This document shows, piece by piece, positions 16,540-24,537 of a stretch of DNA of 64,000 bases. The notes under the pieces are model-generated. The model was not told the DNA's origin, made no database searches, and saw nothing but the letters and a program-made list of their open reading frames with translations. The position numbers were made by a program, and so were the translations under genes. Source of the stretch: Halalkalibacter akibai JCM 9157 (GTDB lineage Bacteria > Bacillota > Bacilli > Bacillales > Bacillaceae_D); NCBI RefSeq assembly GCF_000513135.1, contig NZ_BAUV01000006.1:105845-169844 (forward strand). The letters are read 5' to 3'. Each line of letters begins with the position of its first letter. Position 1 is the first letter of the stretch.

Positions 16540-17259
16540 TTACGCTTTCTGTTTCCCAAGTAAGATCTCTACTTCTTCGTCGGTTAACTCCCTATACGTT
16601 CCAAGTTCAAGTTCGGAATCAAGCTCTAAATCCCCTATTTTTAACCGCTTTAAAGTTGTCACTTTTTTTCCCACTGCTTCAAACATTCGTTTTACTTGGT
16701 GATACTTTCCTTCCGTTATCGTTAGTTCAATCTTTGACTCAGCCCCTTGTTCAAGCACAACTAACTGTCCTGGCTTCGTCTCATAACCATCTTCTAACGT
16801 AACCCCTTGTTCAAAAAGCTTCACATCCTCTTCTGTTACTCTCCCTCTAATCGTTGCATAATACGTTTTAGGAACATGTCTCTTTGGTGACATAAGTGCA
16901 TGTGAAAATTGCCCATCGTTTGTAATTAGTAAAAATCCTTCTGTATCCTTGTCTAAACGTCCCACTGGGAATGGTTCATACATCGCGTGCTCATAAAGAA
17001 GTAGATCTATAACTGTCTCATGTTCATCATCTTCTGTAGCTGAGATGACCCCCTGTGGTTTGTTCATCATCAAATAGATATAAGGTTTATACTTAACTTC
17101 TTCACCGAAAACCGTAACTAAGTCTTTTTCGGGATCTACATGAACCTTCCCTTCTTTTACGACTTCCCCATTAACATGTACACTACCTGATTTCATTAAT
17201 TTTTTTACATCTTTTCTTGTACCAAAGCCCATATTGGCTAATAACTTATCCATCCTCAT
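16540..17259 (-). CDS. 16S/23S rRNA pseudouridine synthase, RsuA/RluB type
   Basis: 239 residues. An N-terminal S4 RNA-binding domain (MRMDKLLANMGFGTRKDVKKLMKSG, residues 1-60) is followed by the RsuA-family catalytic domain with GRLDKDTEGFLL (catalytic Asp) near residue 103 and the EGKYHQVKRMF motif near 185. B. subtilis has two close paralogues in this region (ytzF/ytzG, ytiP); the exact target uridine cannot be told. Start overlaps the end of the upstream P5CR-like gene by 14 bases, so the two were one operon. Confidence 0.88.
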   Translation of the reverse strand: MRMDKLLANMGFGTRKDVKKLMKSGSVHVNGEVVKEGKVHVDPEKDLVTVFGEEVKYKPYIYLMMNKPQGVISATEDDEHETVIDLLLYEHAMYEPFPVGRLDKDTEGFLLITNDGQFSHALMSPKRHVPKTYYATIRGRVTEEDVKLFEQGVTLEDGYETKPGQLVVLEQGAESKIELTITEGKYHQVKRMFEAVGKKVTTLKRLKIGDLELDSELELGTYRELTDEEVEILLGKQKA

Positions 17260-17935
17260 TTAACTTTTCACCCTTCTGTTCTAATTGCTGAGCTATTTTT
17301 TTAGCAAACCCACCTAAGTCCTGATTTTGATAAGCTTTTATGACTCCTTGAACGGTTTGACTCAAGGTATGCTCTGCAATTTTCGGAGAAATTGCATTTC
17401 TCTCTAGTTTTTCTTTTAATTGATAAACCATTTTTATTGCTGCTTCTGTTCCTAGTTAATTAGCCAGTAAAACATCAGCTTCTGAACCAATCTCTATATT
17501 CATCGTTGGAAACAAATTTTCTATTTTGCCCAAATCTTCTTTATACTGTTCCCCTAACACAAATAAACCGCTTTTTTCTTTTTTCACAACCATTGCGTGA
17601 CCTGCGAGCTTTAACGGAACCACTTTTTTATTACCGACCATAAGCTGAACATCTTCTTCTTTAAAAGCTGTAGCCATGTGATAAAACGTCACATTATGAT
17701 CAAATAGATTTTTGTGCTTTAAGATAAAACCTTCATAACCATCTGGAGGAAGACATAAAAACACATCTTTTATTAAGGAAAAGTGTTGTTCATTTGCTTT
17801 TTTAACATTTGGAAAATCAGCTAACAAATAATCAACCGTTTTTGGATTTCGACCATAAAGATAGGTTTCTTTATCTTCTCTCATTACTGTCAACAACATA
17901 CTTGCAAGGCGACCTGAACCAACAACTAATCTCAT
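17246..17935 (-). pseudogene. Rossmann-fold, pyrroline-5-carboxylate-reductase-like protein with an in-frame stop
   Basis: A start at 17935 follows AAAGGAGGATT and reads MRLVVGSGRLASMLL, an N-terminal NAD(P)-binding motif (GSGRLA). The frame runs to residue 159 (VLLAN), meets TAA at 17456-17458, and then continues in the same frame through LGTEAAIKMVYQLKEK to residue 229 with good helical character, ending at 17246. A single C-to-T change (CAA to TAA) would explain the stop. The restored protein of about 229 residues looks like a ProC/ComER-type oxidoreductase with a helical dimerisation domain; substrate unknown. The following gene overlaps its end by 14 bases. Confidence 0.7.
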
Positions 17936-18059
17936 CATAATCCTCCTTTGAGAGCTGTTAATTGAATTTGTTCGCATGAAACTTCTACCTTTGTCTTTGT
18001 TCTAGATCGTTACCAATGCTACGCTCGTGACATGTTTTAAAGGAAAAAAAGCTGTTTTC

Positions 18060-18262
18060 GTAAGGGTTGTTGCTATAATTAACTTTGCTCTCTTAGTGGA
18101 ATGGAGCGGAATGCAACGAACATACTGAGACGTGTAACCCATAAAAACACCAACGTATGAGAAAATAGCTTAGAAAAGCCCTTCTCACTTTGGCTGTGCG
18201 TCTAACGTTGCAATGGCTCCGCTCGCCACTCGCAGTCTATGAGAAAAGCACTCATAGACTGC
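18060..18262 (-). repeat. Diverged dispersed repeat, copy 3, with hairpins
   Basis: Starts with the family flank (CTGTTTTCGTAAGGGTTGTTGCTATAATT) and TAGTGGAATGGAGCGGAA, then departs from the consensus. GGAGCGGAATGCAACG (18103-18118) pairs imperfectly with CGTTGCAATGGCTCC (18206-18220), and GCAGTCTATGAG / CTCATAGACTGC (18232-18262) is a perfect 12-bp hairpin. Shares GCAATGGCTCC and TATGAGAAA with copy 8. The 430-base gap between the P5CR-like gene and rodA holds this, the next hairpin and no gene. Confidence 0.65.
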
Positions 18263-18293
18263 TTAAAAGCTTGTGGCGGCTTCGCTCATTGCT

Positions 18294-18334
18294 GAGTTTA
18301 TAGAAAAAGGAAGGGCACCTTTTTCTATAAACTC
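18294..18334. repeat. 17-bp perfect inverted repeat
   Basis: GAGTTTATAGAAAAAGG and its exact complement flank a 7-base loop, 34 bases downstream of the rodA stop. No T-run follows on the minus strand, so it is not a standard terminator although it may still end or stabilise the rodA transcript. Confidence 0.7.
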
Positions 18335-18367
18335 TAAAAAGAGTTGCTAATCATAAGATTATCAACT

Positions 18368-19552
18368 CTACATACTGTTTTCTTCGGTCTCAAACATATA
18401 ATGCTTCGTCCTTATGTTTACGTTCATTACTATCCCCATTGCTATCATGTTGGTTAATAGCGCACTTCCTCCGTAGCTAATAAATGGAAGGGCTAAGCCG
18501 GTTATTGGCATTAATCCAATTGTCATAGCTACATTTTGAAATACTTGAAACACTAATAGCCCAATTACTCCAGACACTAAGTATGTTCCAAATAAATTAT
18601 TACAAGTTAACGCAATAATAACCATTCGGTAAAACAAGAGAAAATAAGTAACAATTAAAATGGTGGCACCTAGAAATCCAAATTCCTCACCAATTACGGT
18701 GAAAATAAAATCGGTGTGAATTTCAGGAATTCGGTCACTTTGCGTTTGGACTCCTTGCATATATCCACTACCATACAATTGCCCAGAACCAATCCCTCTC
18801 ATCGCATTCACTAATTGATAACCATATGTTCCTTGATGTTCATAGGGATCTAACCAACCATAAATTCGATCAAGCTGATGCGAAGCGATAAATTTTGTGA
18901 ATAACTCAAAATTATGATTATGAAGATAAACAAGAGAAAGAATTCCTCCAACAGCTCCTAACCCTAAAACGAGTAAGATTCTCCAAGCTACACCCGACAT
19001 TAACAGCATCGTCGCCATAATACTAGCTATAACTAGTGCGGTTCCGAGATCTGGCTGCTTCAAAATTAAGAAAAAGGGAGGTAAACCAATAGCAAAGACT
19101 TTTGCGACAATTATTAAATCAGATTGTAAGTCTTTTGCCCCTCGGTTAACTGTTACTCGGTACAGCATATGAGCTAAGGCAAGGATTAAGAATATCTTCA
19201 TAAATTCCGAAGGCTGTATTTCTGCTGGCCCTATGTCTAGCCAGCGCTGAGAACCATTTCGAAAAACGCCCAATGGAGAAAAAGCAACAAGCAACAATAG
19301 CGTGACGCCAATCCCATAAAGAGGAATCGAGAAATTCTTAAATAAATCGTAATCTAACACCATGATACTAACCATGATGACGATACCTACAACGAACCAA
19401 ATAATTTGTCGTTTTACATAATAAGTGGGGTCATCACTAAAATACTGACCTGACCCACTATAGATCGCAAGTAAACTAAAACACATGAGCACAAACAACA
19501 GAAAGAGTAATGTGTAATCAATCTGTTGAAAGCCAGTTTTACGTTCTTCCAT
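18368..19552 (-). CDS. rodA: SEDS peptidoglycan glycosyltransferase, RodA type
   Basis: 394 residues with about ten membrane spans. Polymerises lipid II into glycan strands for side-wall growth. Start at 19552 (MEERKTGFQQIDYTLL) follows GGAGG; four earlier codons are possible. Family marks: IYSGSG in TM1, GSQRWLDIGPAEIQPSEFMK (the SEDS loop with essential Arg, Trp and Gln), QPDLGTALV, and SDRIPEIHTDFIFTVIGEE. The IPEIHTDFIF form favours RodA over FtsW. The gene sits 121 bases downstream of an FtsW-like paralogue and near murJ, a compact lipid II export and polymerisation neighbourhood. Confidence 0.88.
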   Translation of the reverse strand: MEERKTGFQQIDYTLLFLLFVLMCFSLLAIYSGSGQYFSDDPTYYVKRQIIWFVVGIVIMVSIMVLDYDLFKNFSIPLYGIGVTLLLLVAFSPLGVFRNGSQRWLDIGPAEIQPSEFMKIFLILALAHMLYRVTVNRGAKDLQSDLIIVAKVFAIGLPPFFLILKQPDLGTALVIASIMATMLLMSGVAWRILLVLGLGAVGGILSLVYLHNHNFELFTKFIASHQLDRIYGWLDPYEHQGTYGYQLVNAMRGIGSGQLYGSGYMQGVQTQSDRIPEIHTDFIFTVIGEEFGFLGATILIVTYFLLFYRMVIIALTCNNLFGTYLVSGVIGLLVFQVFQNVAMTIGLMPITGLALPFISYGGSALLTNMIAMGIVMNVNIRTKHYMFETEENSM

Positions 19553-19673
19553 TGTAGCCTCCATCTATTAGAGATGTCATTTTAGCAATTGCAGATAATT
19601 AAAGCTTATTATACAACGTATGCTATTGCTTCAAAACAATTATAACATCTAATTAGAAAACAGCCCTCTGCAT

Positions 19674-20828
19674 TTAAGAAGCGGAAAGCTGCGTTTCTTC
19701 CTTGTATTCTTTTTGTCTATTTTGTCTAATGTTATTGCGTGAGATGTTCGCTAATATTGCCAGTGAAACAAGTGTGATAAACAGAGAAGATCCACCATTA
19801 CTTACCAAAGGCAGTGGAATACCTGTAATTGGAAGCATCCCTGTTACGGCTCCGACATTAAAGATAATTTGAATGGCTATCTGAAATACAATCCCAAACG
19901 CCAGTAAGCTACCGAAAGGATTTTTACAACGTGTCCCTATCATAACACCTCGAGTAATAATAAGTGTATGAGCACCAAGAACGAAAAGCACTCCAAACAA
20001 CCCTAGCTCTTCCGAAACAACGGCCAGAATAAAGTCCGTGTGTGCCTCCGGTAAATAGAATAACTTTTGAACACTTTGACCAAGGCCTGTCCCACTAATT
20101 CCACCATGTGCCATGGCAATATATGACTGAATAACGTGAAAACCAGTTCCCGTCGGATCGGCAAATGGATCTTGAAATGAGGTCAATCGTCTGACCCGGT
20201 AAGGTGCAGACAAGGCAAACACAACAAATAGAGAAACCCCCACAGCAGCAAGTCCAATTAAATGTCGCCATTTCGCTCCTGAGAAAAAGACAATCATTAA
20301 AGTAACTAATAAAATTGAAGTAGCCGTTCCTAAGTCTGGTTGCATCATAATTAAACCAAACACAATTCCCACAACGACTAAAGGAGGCATAACTCCTCTT
20401 ATAAACTGATCAATATACGCCTGTTTCTGTGAGTACACCTGCGCAAGATAAATAATCATACCTAACTTAACAAACTCTGAAGGTTGGACAACTAATACCT
20501 TTAAGTCTATCCAACGTTGTGCCCCGTTAATATCTCTTCCTAGAAAAGGAGTAAGCACTAGAAAGAGTGCTAGAACCGATAAAATAATGATGATCGGCGA
20601 TAAATTTCGATATAAACGATAAGGCACGTGCATGACTACTAAAAAAGCAAAGGCAGCCAAGCCAAACCAGACAATTTGCCTTTGTATAAAAGCGTAAGGA
20701 TTTGGGTTTTCTCCTACAATTCCTAACGCGTAACTTGCACTAAATACCATCACTAAACCAAATATGGCTAGAAGGAACGTTGTGAAGATTAGTAACCAGT
20801 CATTGTCTTTTCTAAATGAATACTTCAT
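19674..20828 (-). CDS. SEDS family protein, FtsW/SpoVE type
   Basis: 384 residues, ten membrane spans. Start at 20828 (MKYSFRKDNDW) is set by GAGGGGGCGTGCG. Motifs: VFSASY in TM1, NGAQRWIDLKVLVVQPSEF, QPDLGTATS, FYLPEAHTDFILAVVSEE and the C-terminal PLPLVSNGGSSL. The YLPEAHTDFILAV form and NGGSS ending (where SYGGSS is usual) place it with FtsW/SpoVE-like lipid II polymerases. Canonical ftsW lies elsewhere in Bacillus, so this is an additional paralogue; whether it serves division, elongation or sporulation is not visible. Confidence 0.85.
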   Translation of the reverse strand: MKYSFRKDNDWLLIFTTFLLAIFGLVMVFSASYALGIVGENPNPYAFIQRQIVWFGLAAFAFLVVMHVPYRLYRNLSPIIIILSVLALFLVLTPFLGRDINGAQRWIDLKVLVVQPSEFVKLGMIIYLAQVYSQKQAYIDQFIRGVMPPLVVVGIVFGLIMMQPDLGTATSILLVTLMIVFFSGAKWRHLIGLAAVGVSLFVVFALSAPYRVRRLTSFQDPFADPTGTGFHVIQSYIAMAHGGISGTGLGQSVQKLFYLPEAHTDFILAVVSEELGLFGVLFVLGAHTLIITRGVMIGTRCKNPFGSLLAFGIVFQIAIQIIFNVGAVTGMLPITGIPLPLVSNGGSSLFITLVSLAILANISRNNIRQNRQKEYKEETQLSAS

Positions 20829-20918
20829 CGCACGCCCCCTCACTTAGCTTTTTTCGTTTTCACGATCTTTGTATTCATTATATAAGGCTGTTTTTCGTAA
20901 AGACGTTTCCTCGCACCT

Positions 20919-21048
20919 TGTTCGTTGCATTCCGCTCCAGCCACTCGCTTTCCGCGGGGAGGTGTCGAGCCTCCTCGGCTTTGCCTGTGGGGTCTCGCCT
21001 TTACCTCTAAATCCCGCAGGAGTCGAGTGACTTCCGCTCCATTTCACT
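20919..21048 (+). repeat. Dispersed structured repeat, copy 4
   Basis: Same orientation as copy 1: GTTGCATTCCGCTCCAGCCA start, CGCTTTCCGCGGGGAGG arm, GAGCCTCCTCGGC inner hairpin, ATCCCGCAGGAGTC arm, CTTCCGCTCCATTTCACT end. Flanks GGCTGTTTTTCGTAAAGACG (left) and CTTTGTAGCAAAGTTAATAA (right) repeat those of copies 3 and 8. It lies between two minus-strand genes, murJ and the FtsW-like gene; nothing else is seen in this 365-base gap. Confidence 0.85.
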
Positions 21049-21193
21049 AGAGGGCAACTACCTTTGTAGCAAAGTTAATAAGAACGTCCTTAATTTATCT
21101 TTCTAATTATATCAAACGACATATGTAAGCAAAAGAGGCTTTCATTGCCATTACTTGTCGAATTTAGCAAGATAAGAAAGACTAAATTTTAGT

Positions 21194-22831
21194 TTAACCC
21201 TCTTGTTGCTGTTTTTTCTTCTTTTTTAAGAATCTAAATCTTGCACCGAGAACTTGGCCTGCTAGGTTCGATCGGTAACCAAGGTATAAATAAATGACAG
21301 CTCCAACTGTGATCCCTAAAAATAGGCTAGGAAATGCTTGTAATTGTGTTGTAATAGGGAAAATGGTTTGCATTCCTGTGTTTACGATGCTTACTCCTAG
21401 AGCCATAAATGCTGCAAAGATAAGAATTAATAAAGCACGTTTAGCTATTAGTACATAGTTAAATTCAGCAAACTTACCTATTGCCCACACTGTAACGATA
21501 AGGGATGACGTATAACCAAGATATGTGGCAAACACTCCACCCAATGGACCAAACAATGATAGAAGCCAAGTGTTCAAGCTGAGCTTTAGCAATAATCCTA
21601 CGCAAAGGGCTACCACAGCATATTTTTGTTTATTCATCCCTTGTAAAATGGCTGCTGTTACAGCAAATAAAGAAAAGAATAACGTAATAGGAGCATAGTA
21701 ACGTAGAATATAGCCTCCTATTTCATAATCATCCATCCCATATAAAGCACCAAAAGCCGGATAAGCTAGCACAGCCATTCCAACCGCAGCAGGCACCGTT
21801 AAAAATAAGATTACTTGATAAGTTTGCGTGATTTGTTTTTGTAATAATGGTTGGTCATTCGTTGTATATGATTTTGTAATTGTTGGCAATAGTGTAATGG
21901 AGAGAGCAGTCGCAAGCGCCATTGGAATAAGAATAATTTTATGTGCCGTGTTGGAAAAAACAGCAAACGCGACTTCAGATTCTTCTTGTGATAATAAATT
22001 ACCAATTAATGTGTTATTAAATGTAAACAGGTCGATCAATTGATACAATGGAATCGCTAAACCAACGAATGAAAGTGGTAGTGCATAAGAGATTAACTCT
22101 TTATACATCGACTTTAGCGATAATTCATGATCAACTTTACTTTGCTCGATTTGTTCATAAATATATTTCTTTCGCTTGAACCAATAAACGACTAACACCG
22201 TTAAGCCACCCAATGCTCCAACAAAAGCGGCAAAGGTCGCAAAACCAACCGCAACACCTAAACTCCCTTGCATAACTTGTACAATTGAGAACGTTACAGC
22301 GAGAATAAAGACAATACGAACAATCTGCTCAACCACTTGTGAAATTGCTGTCGGCCCCATTGATTGGAAACCTTGAAAATACCCACGTATGATAGACATC
22401 ATTGGTACGACAATTAATGCCACACTAACCATTCGAATTGTAAAAACAATATCTTCGAATGAATTTCCGTTTTCAGTCGGATTTTTTATAATCAACGGAA
22501 CGAGATAAGGGGCAGCAAAATATAAAAGCATAAATGCTAAAACACCTGAGAGTCCCATAAATAGAAGGCCTGATTTAAATAATCGATGTCCAGTTCGGTA
22601 ATCACCAAGTGCATGATATTTCGATACAAATTTCGAAACCGCAAGTGGTACACCCAATGTAGCTAGACTTAATAAGACTGTATATGGTAAATAACCATAC
22701 GAGTATAAGGCAATACCCGTTTGACCAACAATAGCGGTAAAAGGAAAAATGTATATAAGACCGAGTATTTTGGAGGCAAAAGTTGCAGCAGTTAAAATCA
22801 TTGTACCGCGCATTAATTTGGAATCAGCCAT
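21194..22831 (-). CDS. murJ: Lipid II flippase MurJ / YtgP (MOP superfamily)
   Basis: 545 residues, about 14 membrane spans, of the polysaccharide/MurJ branch of the MOP exporter superfamily. It starts MADSKLMRGTMILTAATFASKILGL, a typical MurJ-like TM1 with basic residues, contains VVPMMSIIRGYFQGFQSMGPTAISQ (family signature after TM4) and ends in a lysine-glutamine tail. B. subtilis YtgP flips lipid II and is redundant with Amj. Being next to two SEDS polymerases, it links precursor export with polymerisation. The ribosome site is modest (TAGGTATC). Confidence 0.87.
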   Translation of the reverse strand: MADSKLMRGTMILTAATFASKILGLIYIFPFTAIVGQTGIALYSYGYLPYTVLLSLATLGVPLAVSKFVSKYHALGDYRTGHRLFKSGLLFMGLSGVLAFMLLYFAAPYLVPLIIKNPTENGNSFEDIVFTIRMVSVALIVVPMMSIIRGYFQGFQSMGPTAISQVVEQIVRIVFILAVTFSIVQVMQGSLGVAVGFATFAAFVGALGGLTVLVVYWFKRKKYIYEQIEQSKVDHELSLKSMYKELISYALPLSFVGLAIPLYQLIDLFTFNNTLIGNLLSQEESEVAFAVFSNTAHKIILIPMALATALSITLLPTITKSYTTNDQPLLQKQITQTYQVILFLTVPAAVGMAVLAYPAFGALYGMDDYEIGGYILRYYAPITLFFSLFAVTAAILQGMNKQKYAVVALCVGLLLKLSLNTWLLSLFGPLGGVFATYLGYTSSLIVTVWAIGKFAEFNYVLIAKRALLILIFAAFMALGVSIVNTGMQTIFPITTQLQAFPSLFLGITVGAVIYLYLGYRSNLAGQVLGARFRFLKKKKKQQQEG

Positions 22832-23084
22832 TCATGATACCTACTTTCAAATAAAGATACATTTAATCGTTTAAGTTTTTAGGTGCAAGTTGGAAATAAG
22901 CATCCTAATTACGTGAAGACTCTAATGCATTTTACCATAGTATGAGAGCCAACGCTCATTTTATCAAATTCCTTTTTCGTTGGAAACATGCTACTCTATT
23001 TATCTGAGAAATAAACGGATCGAATCTGTTCTACATAATTTGAAAATAATCTTTTTAAACCATATTAATAACGAGGTGAACCTT

Positions 23085-24353
23085 ATGAAATATGATGTGA
23101 TCGTCATTGGTGGTGGTCCCTCTGGACTGATGGCTTCTATCGCTGCGGCCAAGCATGGTGCTAAAGTTCTTTTACTTGATAAAGGAAACAAACTAGGAAG
23201 AAAGCTTGCCATATCAGGTGGTGGCCGTTGCAATGTCACAAACCGTATGGAAATTCAAGATTTAATTGCTCACATCCCAGGTAATGGCCGTTTTATGCAT
23301 AGCCCCTTTTCTGTTTTCAATAATGAAGACATCATCTTATTTTTTGAAGGATTAGGAATTAAGCTTAAAGAAGAAGATCGCGGAAGAATGTTTCCTGTAA
23401 CAGATAAAGCTGCTACTGTTGTAGCTACATTGTTACAACAAGTTCAGGAACTTGGTGTTGCCATTCGGACAAACACTTCTGTTAAAACGATTCATTACAA
23501 CAATGAAACTGTCTCAGAGGTTGAACTACAAGATGGTAGTAGATTAGCTACGGCAAGCATTGTAGTAGCCACAGGAGGGAAATCAGTCCCACACACAGGA
23601 AGTACTGGAGATGGATATCCTTGGGCTGAAAAAGCCGGCCATACGATAACAGAACTCTACCCAACGGAAGTTCCCATTACCTCAAATGATGCTTTCATTC
23701 GTAATAAAACGTTACAAGGATTATCATTAAGAGACATTGAGTTAACCGTTTTGGACCCTAAAGGTAAAAAAATTAAAACACATGATGGCGATATGATTTT
23801 CACTCATTTCGGTATCTCTGGGCCCGCTGCTTTGCGCTGCAGCCAGTATGTTGTCAAAGCATTAAAAAAACACAAAACAAAAACGATTAAGCTTGAGATT
23901 GATTTATTTCCAAAAATGTCTGAAGAATCTCTTTTTCAGGAATTACTAGCTAAAGCCAAAAGCGAACCGAAAAAAGCATTAAAGAATTTATTAAAAGGGT
24001 TTGCGACAGAGCGCTTTTTACTTTTTGTCTACGAAGAACTTCAATTAGATCAACAAGCTATTGCCAATACAATTTCTCATGACGTTTGGCGATCTGTCGT
24101 TACAATGTGCAAACATTTTTCTGTTGAAGCAAATGGAACCCTTTCTATTGAAAAAGCATTTGTAACTGGCGGTGGAGTTTCTATTAAAGAAATCGAACCG
24201 AAAACGATGCAATCCAAAAAGAAAAAAGGATTGTTTTTCTGTGGAGAAGTATTAGATATCCACGGTTATACAGGTGGATATAATATCACCGTTGCTTTTT
24301 CCACAGGGTACACAGCAGGAAAATCAGCGGCAGAACAAGTTGTTCACACATAA
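23085..24353 (+). CDS. ytfP: BaiN/HI0933-like flavoprotein YtfP
   Basis: 422 residues. ATG at 23085 follows GAGGTGAACC; an upstream in-frame ATG at 22980 has no ribosome site. The N-terminus [23 protein letters not shown] is a dinucleotide (FAD) binding fold, [13 protein letters not shown] at about 44-56 is the family signature, and [17 protein letters not shown] near the C-terminus closes the FAD site. The HI0933/YhiN/BaiN family comprises flavin oxidoreductases with poorly defined substrates. Gene is monocistronic, divergent from murJ and convergent with the di-heme cytochrome gene. The end of the gene overlaps the first DnaA-box-like site. Confidence 0.88.
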   Translation: MKYDVIVIGGGPSGLMASIAAAKHGAKVLLLDKGNKLGRKLAISGGGRCNVTNRMEIQDLIAHIPGNGRFMHSPFSVFNNEDIILFFEGLGIKLKEEDRGRMFPVTDKAATVVATLLQQVQELGVAIRTNTSVKTIHYNNETVSEVELQDGSRLATASIVVATGGKSVPHTGSTGDGYPWAEKAGHTITELYPTEVPITSNDAFIRNKTLQGLSLRDIELTVLDPKGKKIKTHDGDMIFTHFGISGPAALRCSQYVVKALKKHKTKTIKLEIDLFPKMSEESLFQELLAKAKSEPKKALKNLLKGFATERFLLFVYEELQLDQQAIANTISHDVWRSVVTMCKHFSVEANGTLSIEKAFVTGGGVSIKEIEPKTMQSKKKKGLFFCGEVLDIHGYTGGYNITVAFSTGYTAGKSAAEQVVHT

Positions 24354-24476
24354 TATCCACATTATACACAAATAGTTTGATGAACTAGATTCCTGTCGTT
24401 TAATTTTGACAAAAACCTTTCTAATTCAACATTTAGTGAATGTGGATAACTAATGATATCCACAAAGTTACCCACA
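24340..24476. promoter_or_regulatory. Cluster of six DnaA-box-like sequences
   Basis: In 137 bases: TTGTTCACA (24340, + strand, 1 mismatch to TTATNCACA), ATATCCACA (24353, 1 mismatch), TTATACACA (24362, exact), TGTGGATAA (24441, exact TTATCCACA on the minus strand), ATATCCACA (24456, 1 mismatch) and TTACCCACA (24468, 1 mismatch). It sits between the convergent genes ytfP and the cytochrome gene, so it is unlikely to control a promoter. It fits a DnaA-binding cluster. The 185-base gap contains only this and the terminator. Confidence 0.7.
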
Positions 24477-24480
24477 TTAC

Positions 24481-24527
24481 GAACAGGGAAAAAGGACCCG
24501 TGTTAGGAGCCCTTTTTCCCTGTCGTT
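24481..24527. terminator. Bidirectional intrinsic terminator
   Basis: ACAGGGAAAAAGG / CCTTTTTCCCTGT perfect 13-bp stem between the convergent ytfP and cytochrome genes. Confidence 0.8.
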
Positions 24528-24537
24528 TTGATTTTTC

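Noticed and set aside
18294..18334. rodA terminator
   Set aside because: Perfect stem, but no T-run follows on the gene's strand; listed as a repeat instead.
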